From: RUG714 sp964623515
Lineage (GTDB): Bacteria > Bacillota > Clostridia > Oscillospirales > Acutalibacteraceae
Direction of reading: 5' to 3'
DNA: 64,000 nucleotides
Assembly (NCBI GenBank): GCA_964623515.1
Contig: CAZURV010000001.1
Coordinates: forward strand, 87,554-151,553
The notes beneath the pieces were generated by a model. It was given only the letters and a program-made list of their open reading frames with translations. It did not search any database and was not told the origin of the DNA. The stretch's first letter is position 1. Each line of letters begins with the position of its first letter. Of this stretch, positions 1 to 9,193 are shown piece by piece. A program made the translations under genes and the position numbers.

Positions 1-1129
1 TTTTTATAGAGCATATTGCACAATAAATATCCTCTTCTGTAGTGAAAAACGACGGAGAGATTCGAACTGTTCCCTGTTTCAGCGTGCCTGCTTTCCTATG
101 CGCGGATGGTGCACAATGCAGTCCCGCGCGCACATATATCTTATCTTCATTCAGCGCCGCTGCCGCTTCCTCACTTTGTACATTTTTAACATTAAAAGAA
201 AGAATAGGGGCATAATCCCCTGCCTTGTCGATATTATAATAAAGCTGAATATGTTCCATCTTTTTTAACTCGTCATAAAGAATGCGAATCAGCTTTTTTT
301 CATGTAAATTTATTTCATTTATTCCCGTTTCTTCTAGAAATTCAATGCTCTTTGAAAGAACAAGCACTCCCGGAACATTAACTGTTCCGCTTTCAAAAAT
401 ATCAGGCATAAAATCGGGCTGAATCTTATCAAAAGACTTGCTTCCGGTTCCTCCCTCAATAACAGAATTTATTTTTTTATAATTGTTTCCGATAAGAACT
501 CCTGTTCCCATAAATCCCATCAGTCCTTTATGTCCGGGCACACAGAGCCAGTTTATATTATTTTTCTTTATGTCAATCGGTATAATACCTGCGCTCTGTG
601 CCGCATCTACAACAAAAGTGATTCCATAACCGGCACAAAGTTTTCCCAGCTCGTTTATGGGATTGATAAATCCGAAAACGTTTCCTGCGTGGGAACATAC
701 AATCATTTTCGTATTGCGCCTGATTTTTCTTTTAAACCTGCGCACGGTTTCAGCGCAATCGTACGGGTCGGTTGTGACGCTTTCACAGAATATATAACCG
801 CTCCGCCTCAGTTTTTCAAGAGGTCTTACAACCGAATTATGCTCGAAATCACTGATAAGCACATGATCGCCCCTTTGGAGCGAGCCTTTAATGGCAAAAT
901 TAAGCGCGTAAGTGCAGTTCGGTGTAAACACAACATTCTCCGGATTTGACGAACCGAAAAGCAAGGCTGATTTTTCCCGGCTCTCATATATTTTTTCGCC
1001 GGTTTTTAAAGCCATGTCATGCCCCGCCCTGCCGGGATTCGCACCGTATGTTTTGCTTATTTCAGACAGTGCAGCATAAACGCATTCGGGCTTCGGATAA
1101 GAGGTTGCTGAATTATCTAAATATATCAA
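1..1129 (-). CDS. cysteine desulfurase family protein (class V aminotransferase), 3' end cut by window
   Basis: PLP-dependent class V aminotransferase fold that releases sulfur or selenium from cysteine or selenocysteine. The reverse strand reads openly from a TTG start at 1127-1129 to the window edge (376 codons seen), so the C-terminus is missing. Visible motifs are YLDNSATSYPKP at the N-terminus, VDAAQSAG, the PLP-lysine motif VPGHKG, and RAGLHCAP carrying the expected catalytic cysteine. The TTG start overlaps the TGA stop of the upstream DUF3343 gene, which points to translational coupling. Family knowledge: this subgroup is often found beside DUF3343, a proposed Se/S carrier. The function in sulfur or selenium transfer is therefore inferred from family and neighbour. 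Confidence 0.85.
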   Translation of the reverse strand, partial: MIYLDNSATSYPKPECVYAALSEISKTYGANPGRAGHDMALKTGEKIYESREKSALLFGSSNPENVVFTPNCTYALNFAIKGSLQRGDHVLISDFEHNSVVRPLEKLRRSGYIFCESVTTDPYDCAETVRRFKRKIRRNTKMIVCSHAGNVFGFINPINELGKLCAGYGITFVVDAAQSAGIIPIDIKKNNINWLCVPGHKGLMGFMGTGVLIGNNYKKINSVIEGGTGSKSFDKIQPDFMPDIFESGTVNVPGVLVLSKSIEFLEETGINEINLHEKKLIRILYDELKKMEHIQLYYNIDKAGDYAPILSFNVKNVQSEEAAAALNEDKIYVRAGLHCAPSAHRKAGTLKQGTVRISPSFFTTEEDIYCAICSIK

Positions 1130-1353
1130 GGCTCTGCAACTCCTATAAGTTTGATCCCGTAATGTTTAAGCAGAGCAAGACCTGTATCCCTGTCTCCTGC
1201 AAAATATATAGAATAACCGCATCCCTCGCCCTTTTCAATTTTTCTCGAACGGCGAATATACGCTTTGAATCCGTTATCAGTTAAAATCTTTTTCCCTTTT
1301 GCAGCATAAGTTATTGAATTTACTTTTACCTGCGTTTCTGACACATTAATCAC
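1126..1353 (-). CDS. DUF3343 putative Se/S carrier-like protein
   Basis: A 75-residue protein matching the DUF3343 family by its length, an early segment with a Y-A-A-K-G-K-K-like basic stretch, GCGYSIYF in the middle and a GIKLIGV ending. Family knowledge: DUF3343 proteins are small and usually lie next to a cysteine desulfurase-like or selenium-related gene, and have been proposed to carry selenium or sulfur. Here the stop codon overlaps the TTG start of the desulfurase, so the two are almost certainly co-translated. A ribosome-binding purine run (AACGAGGTG-like) lies just upstream of the ATG. The biochemical role is unproven. Confidence 0.8.
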   Translation of the reverse strand: MINVSETQVKVNSITYAAKGKKILTDNGFKAYIRRSRKIEKGEGCGYSIYFAGDRDTGLALLKHYGIKLIGVAEP

Positions 1354-1510
1354 CTCGTTTCTCTTCTATTCTATGCTTATTTAATCAAAACGGACAAAGA
1401 GAGATGATTTTCGGTATACACTGCCAAAAGCCAAATCCGTTTTAATAAAGGGATTCCCTTCGTGATTCAACCCGACAAAGAACAGCATTAACTGTCCGAG
1501 TAAGATTGTA

Positions 1511-1562
1511 TTCCTCCGCGGGTTTCGAAAACGGAGTCCGCGCCTTAGTAGCATAAAATATC
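1511..1562 (-). repeat. degenerate dispersed repeat, copy D
   Basis: Read on the minus strand this stretch runs GATATTTTATGCTACTAAGG, then GCGCGGACTCCG, then TTTTCGAAACCCGCGG. It aligns with copies at 18363-18413, 26477-26545 and 54522-54575, which share the core CTAAGGCG-GGA-CCATTTTC-AAAT-AGCGG. All copies are intergenic. The family was found by eye; its origin (decayed insertion-sequence end or MITE) is inference. Confidence 0.5.
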
Positions 1563-1651
1563 TTTACCTAAGTTAAACATCGGCATTGAAATCTTGGCAT
1601 TCTGTGCAGACTCCCAACGATTTTTTCTTTTGGGAAACACGGACGGAACAA

Positions 1652-1686
1652 AAAATATCATAAGGCGCAACGCCTTATGATATTTT
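1652..1686 (-). terminator. rho-independent terminator after GH2 gene
   Basis: Perfect 16-bp inverted repeat (AAAATATCATAAGGCG and its complement) with a 3-nt loop, followed by a T-run on the minus strand. It sits 16 bp past the GH2 stop. A nearly identical hairpin occurs at 34387-34425. Confidence 0.8.
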
Positions 1687-1702
1687 CTAAAATTTAATAA
1701 TT

Positions 1703-3535
1703 TTAATCTGTGATTCCCAGATTTTTGTATTCATCGGCAATCTTTTTATTGATTTCTTTCAGCTTATCTGCATTCGGCTTGATGAGTTCACGGTCATATG
1801 TAAGGATACCGTTTACTTCGTTTTCCAGGTCGGAAACTTCTGTATAGACAGTAGCGCTTAACCCTTTTTTTATTAACGGAATCAACTGACCGACCATCAG
1901 TTTTTCAAGTTTATCGGTTAAAATCTGCCTGGTTTTGAACATTCTGTAGCCGAAAGCGGATTTCGGACACCAGGTGTGTCCTTCAACCACATGGCTATAT
2001 CCGCCGTATTCGGAAATAACATAAGCACGTTTTTTATCCGGAAGAATATGCATAAGCGGCATAATATAAATATGCGTGCTTCTCATATCTCCTGCACCCA
2101 TATCATACCAGCCGCTGGCATGATCTACAAGTCTGGATGGATCGTAAGCTTTCACCTCGTTGCCGATTCTTTTCGCGTCATACTGTCCCCAGCCCTCGTT
2201 GAAAGGAACCCAGCAACAAACTGAAACAGAGTTGTAAAGCAAATCAATCGTTTCCCACATCTCTTTTTCATGCTGGTTTCTCCACTCTTGTTCATTCTTG
2301 AAGAAATTGTTATAGTGCTTCTGCGTATTATCCTTATGATGATTGTGAAGTCTTAAATAATTCTGAATATTGGGAACTACGCCTGCCCAAAATACACCGA
2401 GCTCCTTACCGCCGGAAACCATATCCTGCCAGACAAGCATACCAAGCCTGTCACAGTGATAGTACCAGCGCGGAGATTCAACTTTAATGTGCTTTCTGAG
2501 CATGTTAAAGCCCAAATCTTTCATAGTTTGAATATCGTAAATTAAAGCCTCATCGCAGGGCTGAGTATACAGACCGTCCGGCCACCATCCCTGATCGAGA
2601 AGACCGTTCTGGAAATACGGTTTATTGTTGAGGAAAAGACGCGGCGTACCAAACTTATCCTTTTCCATTGAAAATTTACGCATTCCTACATAACTCTGAA
2701 CCGTATCCACGGTTTCTTCACCGTTTTTCAGAGTGAACACTACATCATAAAGGAAAGGGTCCTCCGGAGTCCACAAATGCATATCATTAAGAACCGCCTT
2801 GAAATCATTGAGAACGGAATGCACGGTTGCAACAACTTTTCCGTTGTCATAAAGCTCCGCGATAACGGAAGTTTCTGCTGTTTTGTTTTTAATCCTTGCG
2901 GTAAAACTTACTGAACCGCTGTCAATATCAGGAGTCATCCTGACGCTTTCCAAATGCGTGTCACTAACAGGTTCAAGCCATACCGTCTGCCATATGCCGG
3001 AGGTTGGCTGATACCAGAATCCGTGCGTTGTAAGGCTCTGCTTTCCTCTGTCCTGCCAACCGTGATCGGTCGGATCGTATACCTTAACCTTGAGGTCGTT
3101 TTCTCCTGCGACAAGGCAGTCGGTTATATCCGCTTTAATAGGCGTATATCCGCCTCTGTGAGAGGCAACGCTTTTGCCGTTAACGAATATCTCGGATTCC
3201 CAGTCGATTGCTCCGAAATGAAGAATAATTCGTTTCCCGGACCATTCGGCCGGAACAGTAAATTTACGGTTATACCAGAGTCGGTCGTTTTCCGTAAGCA
3301 CACGCATAACGCCGGATATAGGAGATTCCACGCCGTAGGGCACAAGGATTTCACCCTCATATTCATTGCAGTCAAACTGCTCATACGGAGTGATAGCGTA
3401 ATTCCATAATCCGTTAAGATTAAGCCAATCCTTTCTTTCAAACTGCGGTACCGGATACTCCGGCAAAACGTTTTCGGGATCTACTTGATCCGCCCAGCGG
3501 GTTTTGATAATGTCGCCCTTAACTTCCCATGCCAT
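1703..3535 (-). CDS. glycoside hydrolase family 2 protein (beta-galactosidase/glucuronidase-like)
   Basis: A 610-residue retaining glycosidase of the GH2 type. An N-terminal jelly-roll sugar-binding domain is followed by an immunoglobulin-like domain and a TIM barrel. The acid/base glutamate is in VPFNEGWGQ (about residue 447) and the probable nucleophile in VISEYGGYS (about residue 509). No signal peptide is visible, so it probably acts in the cytoplasm on imported oligosaccharides. The start is taken at 3535 because AGGAGG lies 9 bp upstream of that ATG; a start eight codons earlier would precede the Shine-Dalgarno site. It lies 13 bp downstream of der and is probably co-transcribed with it. 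Exact sugar specificity cannot be read from the sequence. Confidence 0.9.
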   Translation of the reverse strand: MAWEVKGDIIKTRWADQVDPENVLPEYPVPQFERKDWLNLNGLWNYAITPYEQFDCNEYEGEILVPYGVESPISGVMRVLTENDRLWYNRKFTVPAEWSGKRIILHFGAIDWESEIFVNGKSVASHRGGYTPIKADITDCLVAGENDLKVKVYDPTDHGWQDRGKQSLTTHGFWYQPTSGIWQTVWLEPVSDTHLESVRMTPDIDSGSVSFTARIKNKTAETSVIAELYDNGKVVATVHSVLNDFKAVLNDMHLWTPEDPFLYDVVFTLKNGEETVDTVQSYVGMRKFSMEKDKFGTPRLFLNNKPYFQNGLLDQGWWPDGLYTQPCDEALIYDIQTMKDLGFNMLRKHIKVESPRWYYHCDRLGMLVWQDMVSGGKELGVFWAGVVPNIQNYLRLHNHHKDNTQKHYNNFFKNEQEWRNQHEKEMWETIDLLYNSVSVCCWVPFNEGWGQYDAKRIGNEVKAYDPSRLVDHASGWYDMGAGDMRSTHIYIMPLMHILPDKKRAYVISEYGGYSHVVEGHTWCPKSAFGYRMFKTRQILTDKLEKLMVGQLIPLIKKGLSATVYTEVSDLENEVNGILTYDRELIKPNADKLKEINKKIADEYKNLGITD

Positions 3536-3548
3536 ATAAATATACCTC

Positions 3549-4871
3549 CTATTTATCACCGCGTTCTCTTATAACAAAGCGAACAGGTGTTCCTTCCAGT
3601 CCGAAAATTTCTCTGATGCGGTTTTCCAGATACCGCTGATAAGAATAATGAAATAAATCCGCTTTATTGCAGAAACAAACAAATGTGGGCGGCCTCGTTG
3701 ACGCCTGTGTTATATAGTATATTTTTAAGCGCCTTCCCTTATCGGTCGGCGGCTGAACACGCGTTGTTGCTTCCGCAAGAACATCATTTAATTTTCCTGT
3801 GGAAATACGCATTGCATTCTGCTCGTTGACAAACTTTATCAGTTCAAATAATCTGTTTAAACGCATTCCCGTTTCAGCGGAAATAAAGATAATCGGCGCA
3901 TAGGTCATAAAGGAAAAGTCTTGCATCAGCTTTTTGCGATAAGTGTCCATCGTTTTGCCGTCTTTTTCAACGGCATCCCATTTGTTTACGGCAATAATGC
4001 AGCCTTTGCCGTATTCAAGAGCCATTCCGGCAACCTTGCTGTCCTGCTCCGTAAAACTTTCGATCGCATCTATCATAATAACACATACATCGGCTCTCTC
4101 AACAGCCATCCGCGCTCTTAAAATACTGTATTTTTCTATGCGGTCATCTACTCTGCTCTTCCGCCTTAAACCAGCGGTATCTATAAAATTAAATTTACCG
4201 TATTGATTTTCAACGACAGTGTCTGTTGTATCACGCGTAGTTCCCGCAATATTCGAAACGATTGCACGTTCCTCACCCGAAATTTTGTTGATAAGCGAGG
4301 ATTTGCCGACATTCGGCTTTCCTATAACCGCAACCTTGACAAAGTCATCTTCATCTCTGGCACTGTCCGCAGATTCGGAGAAATTTGCAGTGACAGCATC
4401 CAGCAAATCCCCCGTTCCGTGACCGTGGATAGATGATACTGCAATCGGATCGCCCAATCCGAGATTATAAAATTCATAAAATTCCGCAGGCAGTACACCC
4501 ACTCTGTCACACTTATTTACGCAGAGTACAACCGGTTTTCCGCTTTTCCGAAGCATAGAAGCAACTTCCGTGTCCGAAGCAAGAATCCCGGACTTTAAAT
4601 CAGTTACAAACACAATGACATCGGCGCTACTGATTGCCAGTTCCGCCTGCCGTCTCATCTGCGACAGGATAATATCCTCACTGTACGGCTCAATACCGCC
4701 CGTATCCACCAAAAGCATATTATAGTTCAGCCATTCGCATTCGCCGAAAATTCTGTCCCGCGTAACGCCCGGCGTATCATCAACTATCGAAAGCCTTTTT
4801 CCTATTAACTTGTTAAACAAAGTGGACTTCCCCACATTCGGTCTGCCGACGATTGCAACTACCGGTTTCAT
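3549..4871 (-). CDS. der: ribosome biogenesis GTPase Der (EngA)
   Basis: Essential GTPase with two tandem G domains and a C-terminal KH-like domain that helps assemble the 50S subunit. The first P-loop is GRPNVGKST (about residue 8) and the second GKPNVGKSS (about residue 180). DTPGVTRD and NKCDRV mark the first G domain; DTAGLRRKS and NKWDAV mark the second. The start is placed at 4871 because GGGAG precedes that ATG, giving 440 residues, the usual Der length. A start 16 codons upstream would run into the preceding gene. It begins 1 bp after the DUF512 radical SAM gene, a pairing often seen in Clostridia. Confidence 0.97.
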   Translation of the reverse strand: MKPVVAIVGRPNVGKSTLFNKLIGKRLSIVDDTPGVTRDRIFGECEWLNYNMLLVDTGGIEPYSEDIILSQMRRQAELAISSADVIVFVTDLKSGILASDTEVASMLRKSGKPVVLCVNKCDRVGVLPAEFYEFYNLGLGDPIAVSSIHGHGTGDLLDAVTANFSESADSARDEDDFVKVAVIGKPNVGKSSLINKISGEERAIVSNIAGTTRDTTDTVVENQYGKFNFIDTAGLRRKSRVDDRIEKYSILRARMAVERADVCVIMIDAIESFTEQDSKVAGMALEYGKGCIIAVNKWDAVEKDGKTMDTYRKKLMQDFSFMTYAPIIFISAETGMRLNRLFELIKFVNEQNAMRISTGKLNDVLAEATTRVQPPTDKGRRLKIYYITQASTRPPTFVCFCNKADLFHYSYQRYLENRIREIFGLEGTPVRFVIRERGDK

Positions 4872-4872
4872 T

Positions 4873-6177
4873 TTATTCTCCCAAAATGGCATCAAGCAGT
4901 TTAAAGCCGTTGTTTTCAACAGGCTGAACCTTTACGCCAAGCTTATTCGCAAGCTGTTTAAGCGTTATATCATCCAAAAAAATATTTTCGTCTTTTTTCA
5001 GCATAGAATACGGAATAAGCAGTTTTTCGCCTAACTCCGCGCCTTTAAGCTGTTCTGTTATATCGCCGCCCGTTACAAGTCCGGAAACATTGATTGTTTC
5101 CCCGAAAAATCGGTTCGCCACAGGTATAACATTTACTTTAATATTATAATATTTAGAGTGCAATAAGTCAACAAGTTCTTGAATGAGTAGCGCCGCAGAC
5201 GTACCGCTTGCTATCGATAGGGTTTTGGAAATATTCGGGAAATTCGAATCCGCAAGAGCTTTTTTAAATTCATCTTTCAACAGACTCCACATTCCCACAC
5301 CGTTTTCAATCTGCGGAAAATCTTCATAAAAATCTACTGCAGGCATGCTTCTTTGTGCTTTCAGGTAAAATTCATCCGCCGGATAAATAATTCGGTTGCC
5401 ATATTCTTTTTTTAATTTATCGCCGTATTCTTCAATAATATCTATAACTTCTTCCGCCTGCTCTTTGGTATAAGAACTGATTTTTGCAAGTCCTTCGCGG
5501 TATTTTGTGATACCTACAGGTACGGCGGCAATGCTTTGCAGAGAGGGCAGAAGTTCGGTCAGCTTTTCAATTGAATAGCGAAGTTCATCACCGTCGTTTA
5601 TACCGGGGCAAAGCACAAGCTGCGCGTTCAATTTTATTCCGGCCCGGGCAAGGATATACAAATAGTCAAGCACCATACCTGCGCGCTTGTTGTGCATCAT
5701 TTTAACGCGCAATTCTTTATTCATGGTATGCACCGAAACATTGATTGGACTGATATGCATTTTTATGATTCTGTTAATTTCTTTCTCCGAAATATTCGTA
5801 AGCGTGATATAATTACCGAACAAAAAAGAAAGCCTTGCATCGTCATCTTTAAAATAGAGCGTGCTTCTCATTCCGGGAGGAAGCTGGTCTATGAAGCAGA
5901 ATATGCATTTATTTGCACAGGAACGCTGTTTATCCATAATGAAGTCATCAAAATCAAGCCCGATATCTTCATATGCATCTTTTTTGATTTTTACAGTGCG
6001 TTTTCTTCCGGAAAGCGTTTCAATTTCCAGCCGGAGTTTCGGCTCGGTAAGATAAAACTGATAATCCAGAAAATCACAGATTTCATTTCCGTTAATCGAA
6101 ATCAGTCTGTATCCTGCATATATTCTCTTTTTAGCGGCAATAGAACCTTTTTCTACACCGCAAATCTTAACGCTCAT
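4873..6177 (-). CDS. DUF512 radical SAM protein with PDZ-like N-terminus
   Basis: A 434-residue member of the DUF512 family: a PDZ-like N-terminal segment (GVEKGSIAAKKRIYAGYRL), a radical SAM-type iron-sulfur motif CANKCIFCFID (about residue 80), and a C-terminal DUF512 region. The CxxxCxxC spacing supports a [4Fe-4S] cluster and SAM chemistry, but the reaction is not established for the family. The start is at 6177, where GGAGG lies 4 bp upstream of ATG. It sits directly upstream of der with a 1-bp gap, so the two are translated from one mRNA. A terminator-like hairpin at 6202-6225 separates it from rpmF. Confidence 0.9.
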   Translation of the reverse strand: MSVKICGVEKGSIAAKKRIYAGYRLISINGNEICDFLDYQFYLTEPKLRLEIETLSGRKRTVKIKKDAYEDIGLDFDDFIMDKQRSCANKCIFCFIDQLPPGMRSTLYFKDDDARLSFLFGNYITLTNISEKEINRIIKMHISPINVSVHTMNKELRVKMMHNKRAGMVLDYLYILARAGIKLNAQLVLCPGINDGDELRYSIEKLTELLPSLQSIAAVPVGITKYREGLAKISSYTKEQAEEVIDIIEEYGDKLKKEYGNRIIYPADEFYLKAQRSMPAVDFYEDFPQIENGVGMWSLLKDEFKKALADSNFPNISKTLSIASGTSAALLIQELVDLLHSKYYNIKVNVIPVANRFFGETINVSGLVTGGDITEQLKGAELGEKLLIPYSMLKKDENIFLDDITLKQLANKLGVKVQPVENNGFKLLDAILGE

Positions 6178-6189
6178 ATTTCCTCCGTT

Positions 6190-6225
6190 AAAAAAGCAAA
6201 GGGCCATCCGCATTTACGGATAGCC
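6190..6225 (-). terminator. terminator between rpmF and the DUF512 gene
   Basis: On the minus strand GGCTATCCG and CGGATGGCC form a stem with a 6-nt loop, followed by CTTTGCTTTTTT. It would end or attenuate the yceD-rpmF transcript. The DUF512 gene starts only 13 bp beyond, so read-through probably feeds it. Confidence 0.6.
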
Positions 6226-6405
6226 AAATCAGTTCATAAGTTCAAAACAAACATGATCCCGCCGTCTGTTCCGTGCATCGCCCAAGCGGCAAAACTTCGC
6301 AAAAGACTTATATCTGAGACACTATGCTGTTTTACAACGACAGACCGGCTGTTACTGCCGTATCACGGCGAACCCGGTCTGCCCTGTTCATTCACTCAAA
6401 CAAAA

Positions 6406-6591
6406 TTATTCTTCGCCCATTTTAATGACTTCCTTGCCTTTATAATATCCGCAGTTCGCGCATACTTTATGAGGAGCCATATAACCATGACAATTCGGGC
6501 ATTCAACAAGAGTGGGAGCAGAAGCCTTCCATACGCTTGAACGCCTTTTATTTTTGCGTGCTTTTGATGTTTTTCTCTTTGGTACTGCCAT
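6406..6591 (-). CDS. rpmF: 50S ribosomal protein L32
   Basis: A 61-residue basic ribosomal protein beginning [20 protein letters not shown], the canonical L32 start. A zinc-ribbon follows ([20 protein letters not shown], two CxxC pairs). This is therefore the zinc-binding form. AAGGAGG stands upstream of the ATG at 6591. It follows the yceD-like gene after about 30 bp, the standard yceD-rpmF operon. The 200 bp downstream contain two hairpins, one nested around 6346-6385 with CAGACCGG and CCGGTCTG arms. Confidence 0.97.
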   Translation of the reverse strand: MAVPKRKTSKARKNKRRSSVWKASAPTLVECPNCHGYMAPHKVCANCGYYKGKEVIKMGEE

Positions 6592-6622
6592 TTCAAGCAC
6601 CTCCTTGTTTATTTTAAATCAA

Positions 6623-7135
6623 TCAGCTGTCCGTTTCCTCGGAATCAATCAGTTCAAGAAGCTTTGCCATTCTGGGATCAGCTTCTTTTTTGCATCCGCA
6701 CGGACCGTTATTCAGGTTTGCGCCGCATTTTGAACACAGCCCTTTGCAATCCTCCGTGCAAAGGAATTTTGCAGGCATATTCAGCAAAACATCCGAATGA
6801 ATGAGATCATCCACATCTAATCTCATATTTTCCGCCACTAGAAAATAATCATTATCGGCTTCATTACTGAGCTGTGCGACTATATTATGATGAATCGGAA
6901 TAACAAAGTCATGTGTAACCTGTTCTGCGCATCTGTCGCATGGCGCCGAATATGTAAACCGAGCCACTGCATCCATCGATACCATGCCGATTCTGTTAGT
7001 AAACCCGCCTTCAAGCTTTACGGGAGTCTGAAAGCGGCATACGCCCCCGTCCAGAACATCCGAGAAATCAATGTCCATATCCAAAGGCAACCGTGCGCCA
7101 TCGTTTTCAAATACATTATTAAGCTCAATTAACAT
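6623..7135 (-). CDS. YceD/DUF177 family protein (23S rRNA accumulation)
   Basis: A 170-residue DUF177 protein. Family knowledge: YceD is needed for normal 23S rRNA accumulation and is almost always encoded just before rpmF, as here. The sequence shows the conserved CDRCAEQV segment in the middle and a C-terminal cysteine cluster (CTEDCKGLCSKCGANLN, then CGC), consistent with metal binding. Transcription likely starts from the excellent sigma-A promoter at 7150-7178. The Shine-Dalgarno is weak (GGTGG). Confidence 0.9.
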   Translation of the reverse strand: MLIELNNVFENDGARLPLDMDIDFSDVLDGGVCRFQTPVKLEGGFTNRIGMVSMDAVARFTYSAPCDRCAEQVTHDFVIPIHHNIVAQLSNEADNDYFLVAENMRLDVDDLIHSDVLLNMPAKFLCTEDCKGLCSKCGANLNNGPCGCKKEADPRMAKLLELIDSEETDS

Positions 7136-7149
7136 AATACCACCGGTTT

Positions 7150-7178
7150 ATTATATATTTATAAACAGTTTTTGTCAA
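7150..7178 (-). promoter_or_regulatory. sigma-A promoter for yceD-rpmF
   Basis: Perfect consensus on the minus strand: TTGACA at 7173-7178, a 17-bp spacer, and TATAAT at 7150-7155, 15 bp before the yceD ATG. A dispersed repeat copy (7193-7230) lies immediately upstream. Confidence 0.9.
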
Positions 7179-7192
7179 CAATTTTTTCATAA

Positions 7193-7230
7193 AGGTTTAA
7201 TCCGAATAGGGATAAAACGGTTTTGAAAGG
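7193..7230 (+). repeat. dispersed 38-bp repeat, copy E1
   Basis: AGGTTTAATCCGAATAGGG followed by ATAAAACGGTTTTGAAAGG. It matches 31188-31225 at roughly 30 of 38 positions by eye, and more weakly 30493-30525. Each copy lies just upstream of a minus-strand gene. Confidence 0.4.
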
Positions 7231-7253
7231 CTTATGCTTATGGAATCGTAAAA

Positions 7254-7279
7254 AATGCTCCCGGAAAAACAGGAGCATT
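7254..7279 (-). terminator. terminator after the small P-loop gene
   Basis: The arms AATGCTCC and GGAGCATT with a 10-nt loop are followed by TTTTTT on the minus strand, about 20 bp past the stop of the gene ending at 7299. Confidence 0.8.
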
Positions 7280-7298
7280 AATATGATGGATTATGCGT

Positions 7299-7715
7299 TT
7301 ATTTTACAGAGCAAAAATCAAATATTTCAGCCGGAAGATTGTTCTTATCTTCACTGATTGTGAACGTAAAATCAGCTCCACTTTCTTTTGAAAGCCCTTC
7401 AACTCTTCTGAGCAGAGTGACAAGATCCTTATAATCCCTGCCGATAATTTTTAAAGTTGCATCAACAAACACGTCCGTTAAATCATAGTTCCCCGCACAA
7501 ATTCCGGCAAGAAAACCGTAAAATCCGTTAACTGTTTTTACATCATATGAATCGGTATTCACAAGGCGCGCTTTTGAAGCGATGTTGACTCCGAGATTGC
7601 GATTTTTTTCAACCACAACAACGCTTCCGTCAGAAGATTTAACGGCATCGCTTACAGCCTCGATCAGATACTTCGTTTTTCCGCTACCCTTTGTTCCGAT
7701 AATAAGAGAAATCAT
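7299..7715 (-). CDS. small P-loop ATP-binding protein, function unknown
   Basis: A 138-residue protein with a clear Walker A motif at the very N-terminus (IIGTKGSGKTKYL, residues 5-17) and a hydrophobic strand ending in aspartate (DVFVDATL) that could be Walker B. It is much shorter than full ATPases. Similar short proteins in Clostridia are sometimes labelled PilT-like, but no secretion or pilus genes are nearby, so that label would be a guess. It has its own terminator and lies 56 bp downstream of pgi on the same strand. Confidence 0.75.
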   Translation of the reverse strand: MISLIIGTKGSGKTKYLIEAVSDAVKSSDGSVVVVEKNRNLGVNIASKARLVNTDSYDVKTVNGFYGFLAGICAGNYDLTDVFVDATLKIIGRDYKDLVTLLRRVEGLSKESGADFTFTISEDKNNLPAEIFDFCSVK

Positions 7716-7771
7716 ATTTTATTCTCTCCTTCCTAATATTTTCACCATTATGGCCACGCCATATGGAAATT

Positions 7772-9115
7772 TTACTTTATTCTCGCTTCAAGTTCTTTCT
7801 GCATATCCTCATATCCGGGTTTCCCGAGAAGAGCAAACATATTCTTTTTGTAACTTTCAACACCGGGCTGGTTAAACGGATTTACTCCGAGCATATATCC
7901 GGACACGGCGCAGGCTTTTTCAAAAAAGTAAATCAGGTATCCAAGTTCATATTCGTCAATTCTCGGCACTTCAAGCACAACGTTCGGTACGCCGCCGTCA
8001 CAATGCGCAAGAAGAGTTCCCTCAAATGCTTTTCTGTTCACGAATGACATCTTTTTTCCAGAAAGGAAATTAAGACCGTCTATATTGCCCTCAACGTTTT
8101 TGAGAACATATTCCGAACGCGGTTCAGCAATGCTGACAACCGTTTCGAACATCAGATTTTTTCCACTCTCCTGGATATATTGACCGAGTGAATGAAGATC
8201 TGTTGAAAAAATAACGGAACAAGGGAAAAGACCTTTTCCGTCTTTGCCTTCGCTTTCGCCGAAAAGTTGTTTGTACCACTGTGCCATCATATCAAAACTC
8301 GGTTCATAGCTTGCAAGGAGTTCTACTTTTTTCCCTTTATTGTATAAAATATTTCTTATTGCTGCATATTTATAGCAGTCGTTTTTATCAAAATCATCGC
8401 AGGCAAGCTCTGTCTGAGCAGTCCGGGCGCCTTTCATCAGCATATCAATATCAATTCCCGCGGCGGCAATCGGAAGAAGTCCCACAGCTGTAAGCACGCT
8501 GAAACGCCCTCCCACGTCATCCGGAACAACAAAGGTTTCGTAGCCTTCCTCATCGGCCAGATTCTTAAGCGTTCCTCTCGACTTGTCGGTTGTTACAAAA
8601 ATTCTGTTTTTTGCTTCTTCTTTTCCGTATTTCTTCTCAACAAGTTCACGGAAAACGCGGAAAGCAAGTGCAGGCTCGGTGGTTGTGCCCGATTTTGAAA
8701 TCACGTTAACACAAAAATCCTTTCCCTCGCAGATTGTGATTAAATCGTTCAATGCCGAGGGGCTGATTGTATTTCCTGCGAAATAAATATCGGGAGTATC
8801 TTTTGGAAGCGCGTTATAATTGTTTGATTTTATCGCTTCAATAACGGCCCTCGCACCGAGATACGAACCGCCTATGCCGATAACGATTAAAACATCGCTT
8901 TTTATAATTTTTTTTGCTGCCGCCTTAATTCTTGCGAACTCTTCTTTATCGTAATCTTCCGGAAGATTCACCCAACCGATAAAATCATTTCCGAGCCCTG
9001 TTCCGCTGTGCAGAACGCCGGCCGCTTTAAGGGCTTCGGACGCCGCTGCTTCTATTTCTTCCTCGGAAACAAAGCCGTTAAGAAATTTAGTATTCAGTTT
9101 TGTTGCCATTTTCAT
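7772..9115 (-). CDS. pgi: glucose-6-phosphate isomerase
   Basis: Cytoplasmic glycolytic enzyme interconverting glucose-6-phosphate and fructose-6-phosphate. The 447-residue length fits the short Firmicutes form. Visible features are the phosphate-binding segment [25 protein letters not shown] (a PGI signature) and the catalytic glutamate in [10 protein letters not shown]. The start is at 9115 with AGGAG 5 bp upstream; a second ATG two codons later is an alternative. A sigma-A promoter (TTGAAA, 17 bp, TAAAAT) lies at 9149-9177. Confidence 0.97.
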   Translation of the reverse strand: MKMATKLNTKFLNGFVSEEEIEAAASEALKAAGVLHSGTGLGNDFIGWVNLPEDYDKEEFARIKAAAKKIIKSDVLIVIGIGGSYLGARAVIEAIKSNNYNALPKDTPDIYFAGNTISPSALNDLITICEGKDFCVNVISKSGTTTEPALAFRVFRELVEKKYGKEEAKNRIFVTTDKSRGTLKNLADEEGYETFVVPDDVGGRFSVLTAVGLLPIAAAGIDIDMLMKGARTAQTELACDDFDKNDCYKYAAIRNILYNKGKKVELLASYEPSFDMMAQWYKQLFGESEGKDGKGLFPCSVIFSTDLHSLGQYIQESGKNLMFETVVSIAEPRSEYVLKNVEGNIDGLNFLSGKKMSFVNRKAFEGTLLAHCDGGVPNVVLEVPRIDEYELGYLIYFFEKACAVSGYMLGVNPFNQPGVESYKKNMFALLGKPGYEDMQKELEARIK

Positions 9116-9148
9116 ACCTCTCCTTTAAGCAGGTTTAAACCTATCCTT

Positions 9149-9177
9149 ATTTTACAATAAAACAAGTTCTATTTCAA
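9149..9177 (-). promoter_or_regulatory. sigma-A promoter for pgi
   Basis: Minus strand: TTGAAA at 9172-9177, 17-bp spacer, TAAAAT at 9149-9154, about 34 bp before the pgi start. Confidence 0.65.
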
Positions 9178-9193
9178 TAAAAATATAGCTGTT

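Larger units (their letters stand above)
1354..1702. other. intergenic region between GH2 and DUF3343 genes
   Basis: No credible open reading frame. It holds a degenerate copy of a dispersed repeat (1511-1562) and a strong hairpin terminator (1652-1686) downstream of the GH2 gene. The remaining sequence shows no clear promoter or RNA. Confidence 0.6.

Noticed and set aside
5692..6540. 282-codon plus-strand open frame
   Set aside because: It is antisense to the DUF512 radical SAM and rpmF genes, has no ribosome binding site and no protein-like motifs.
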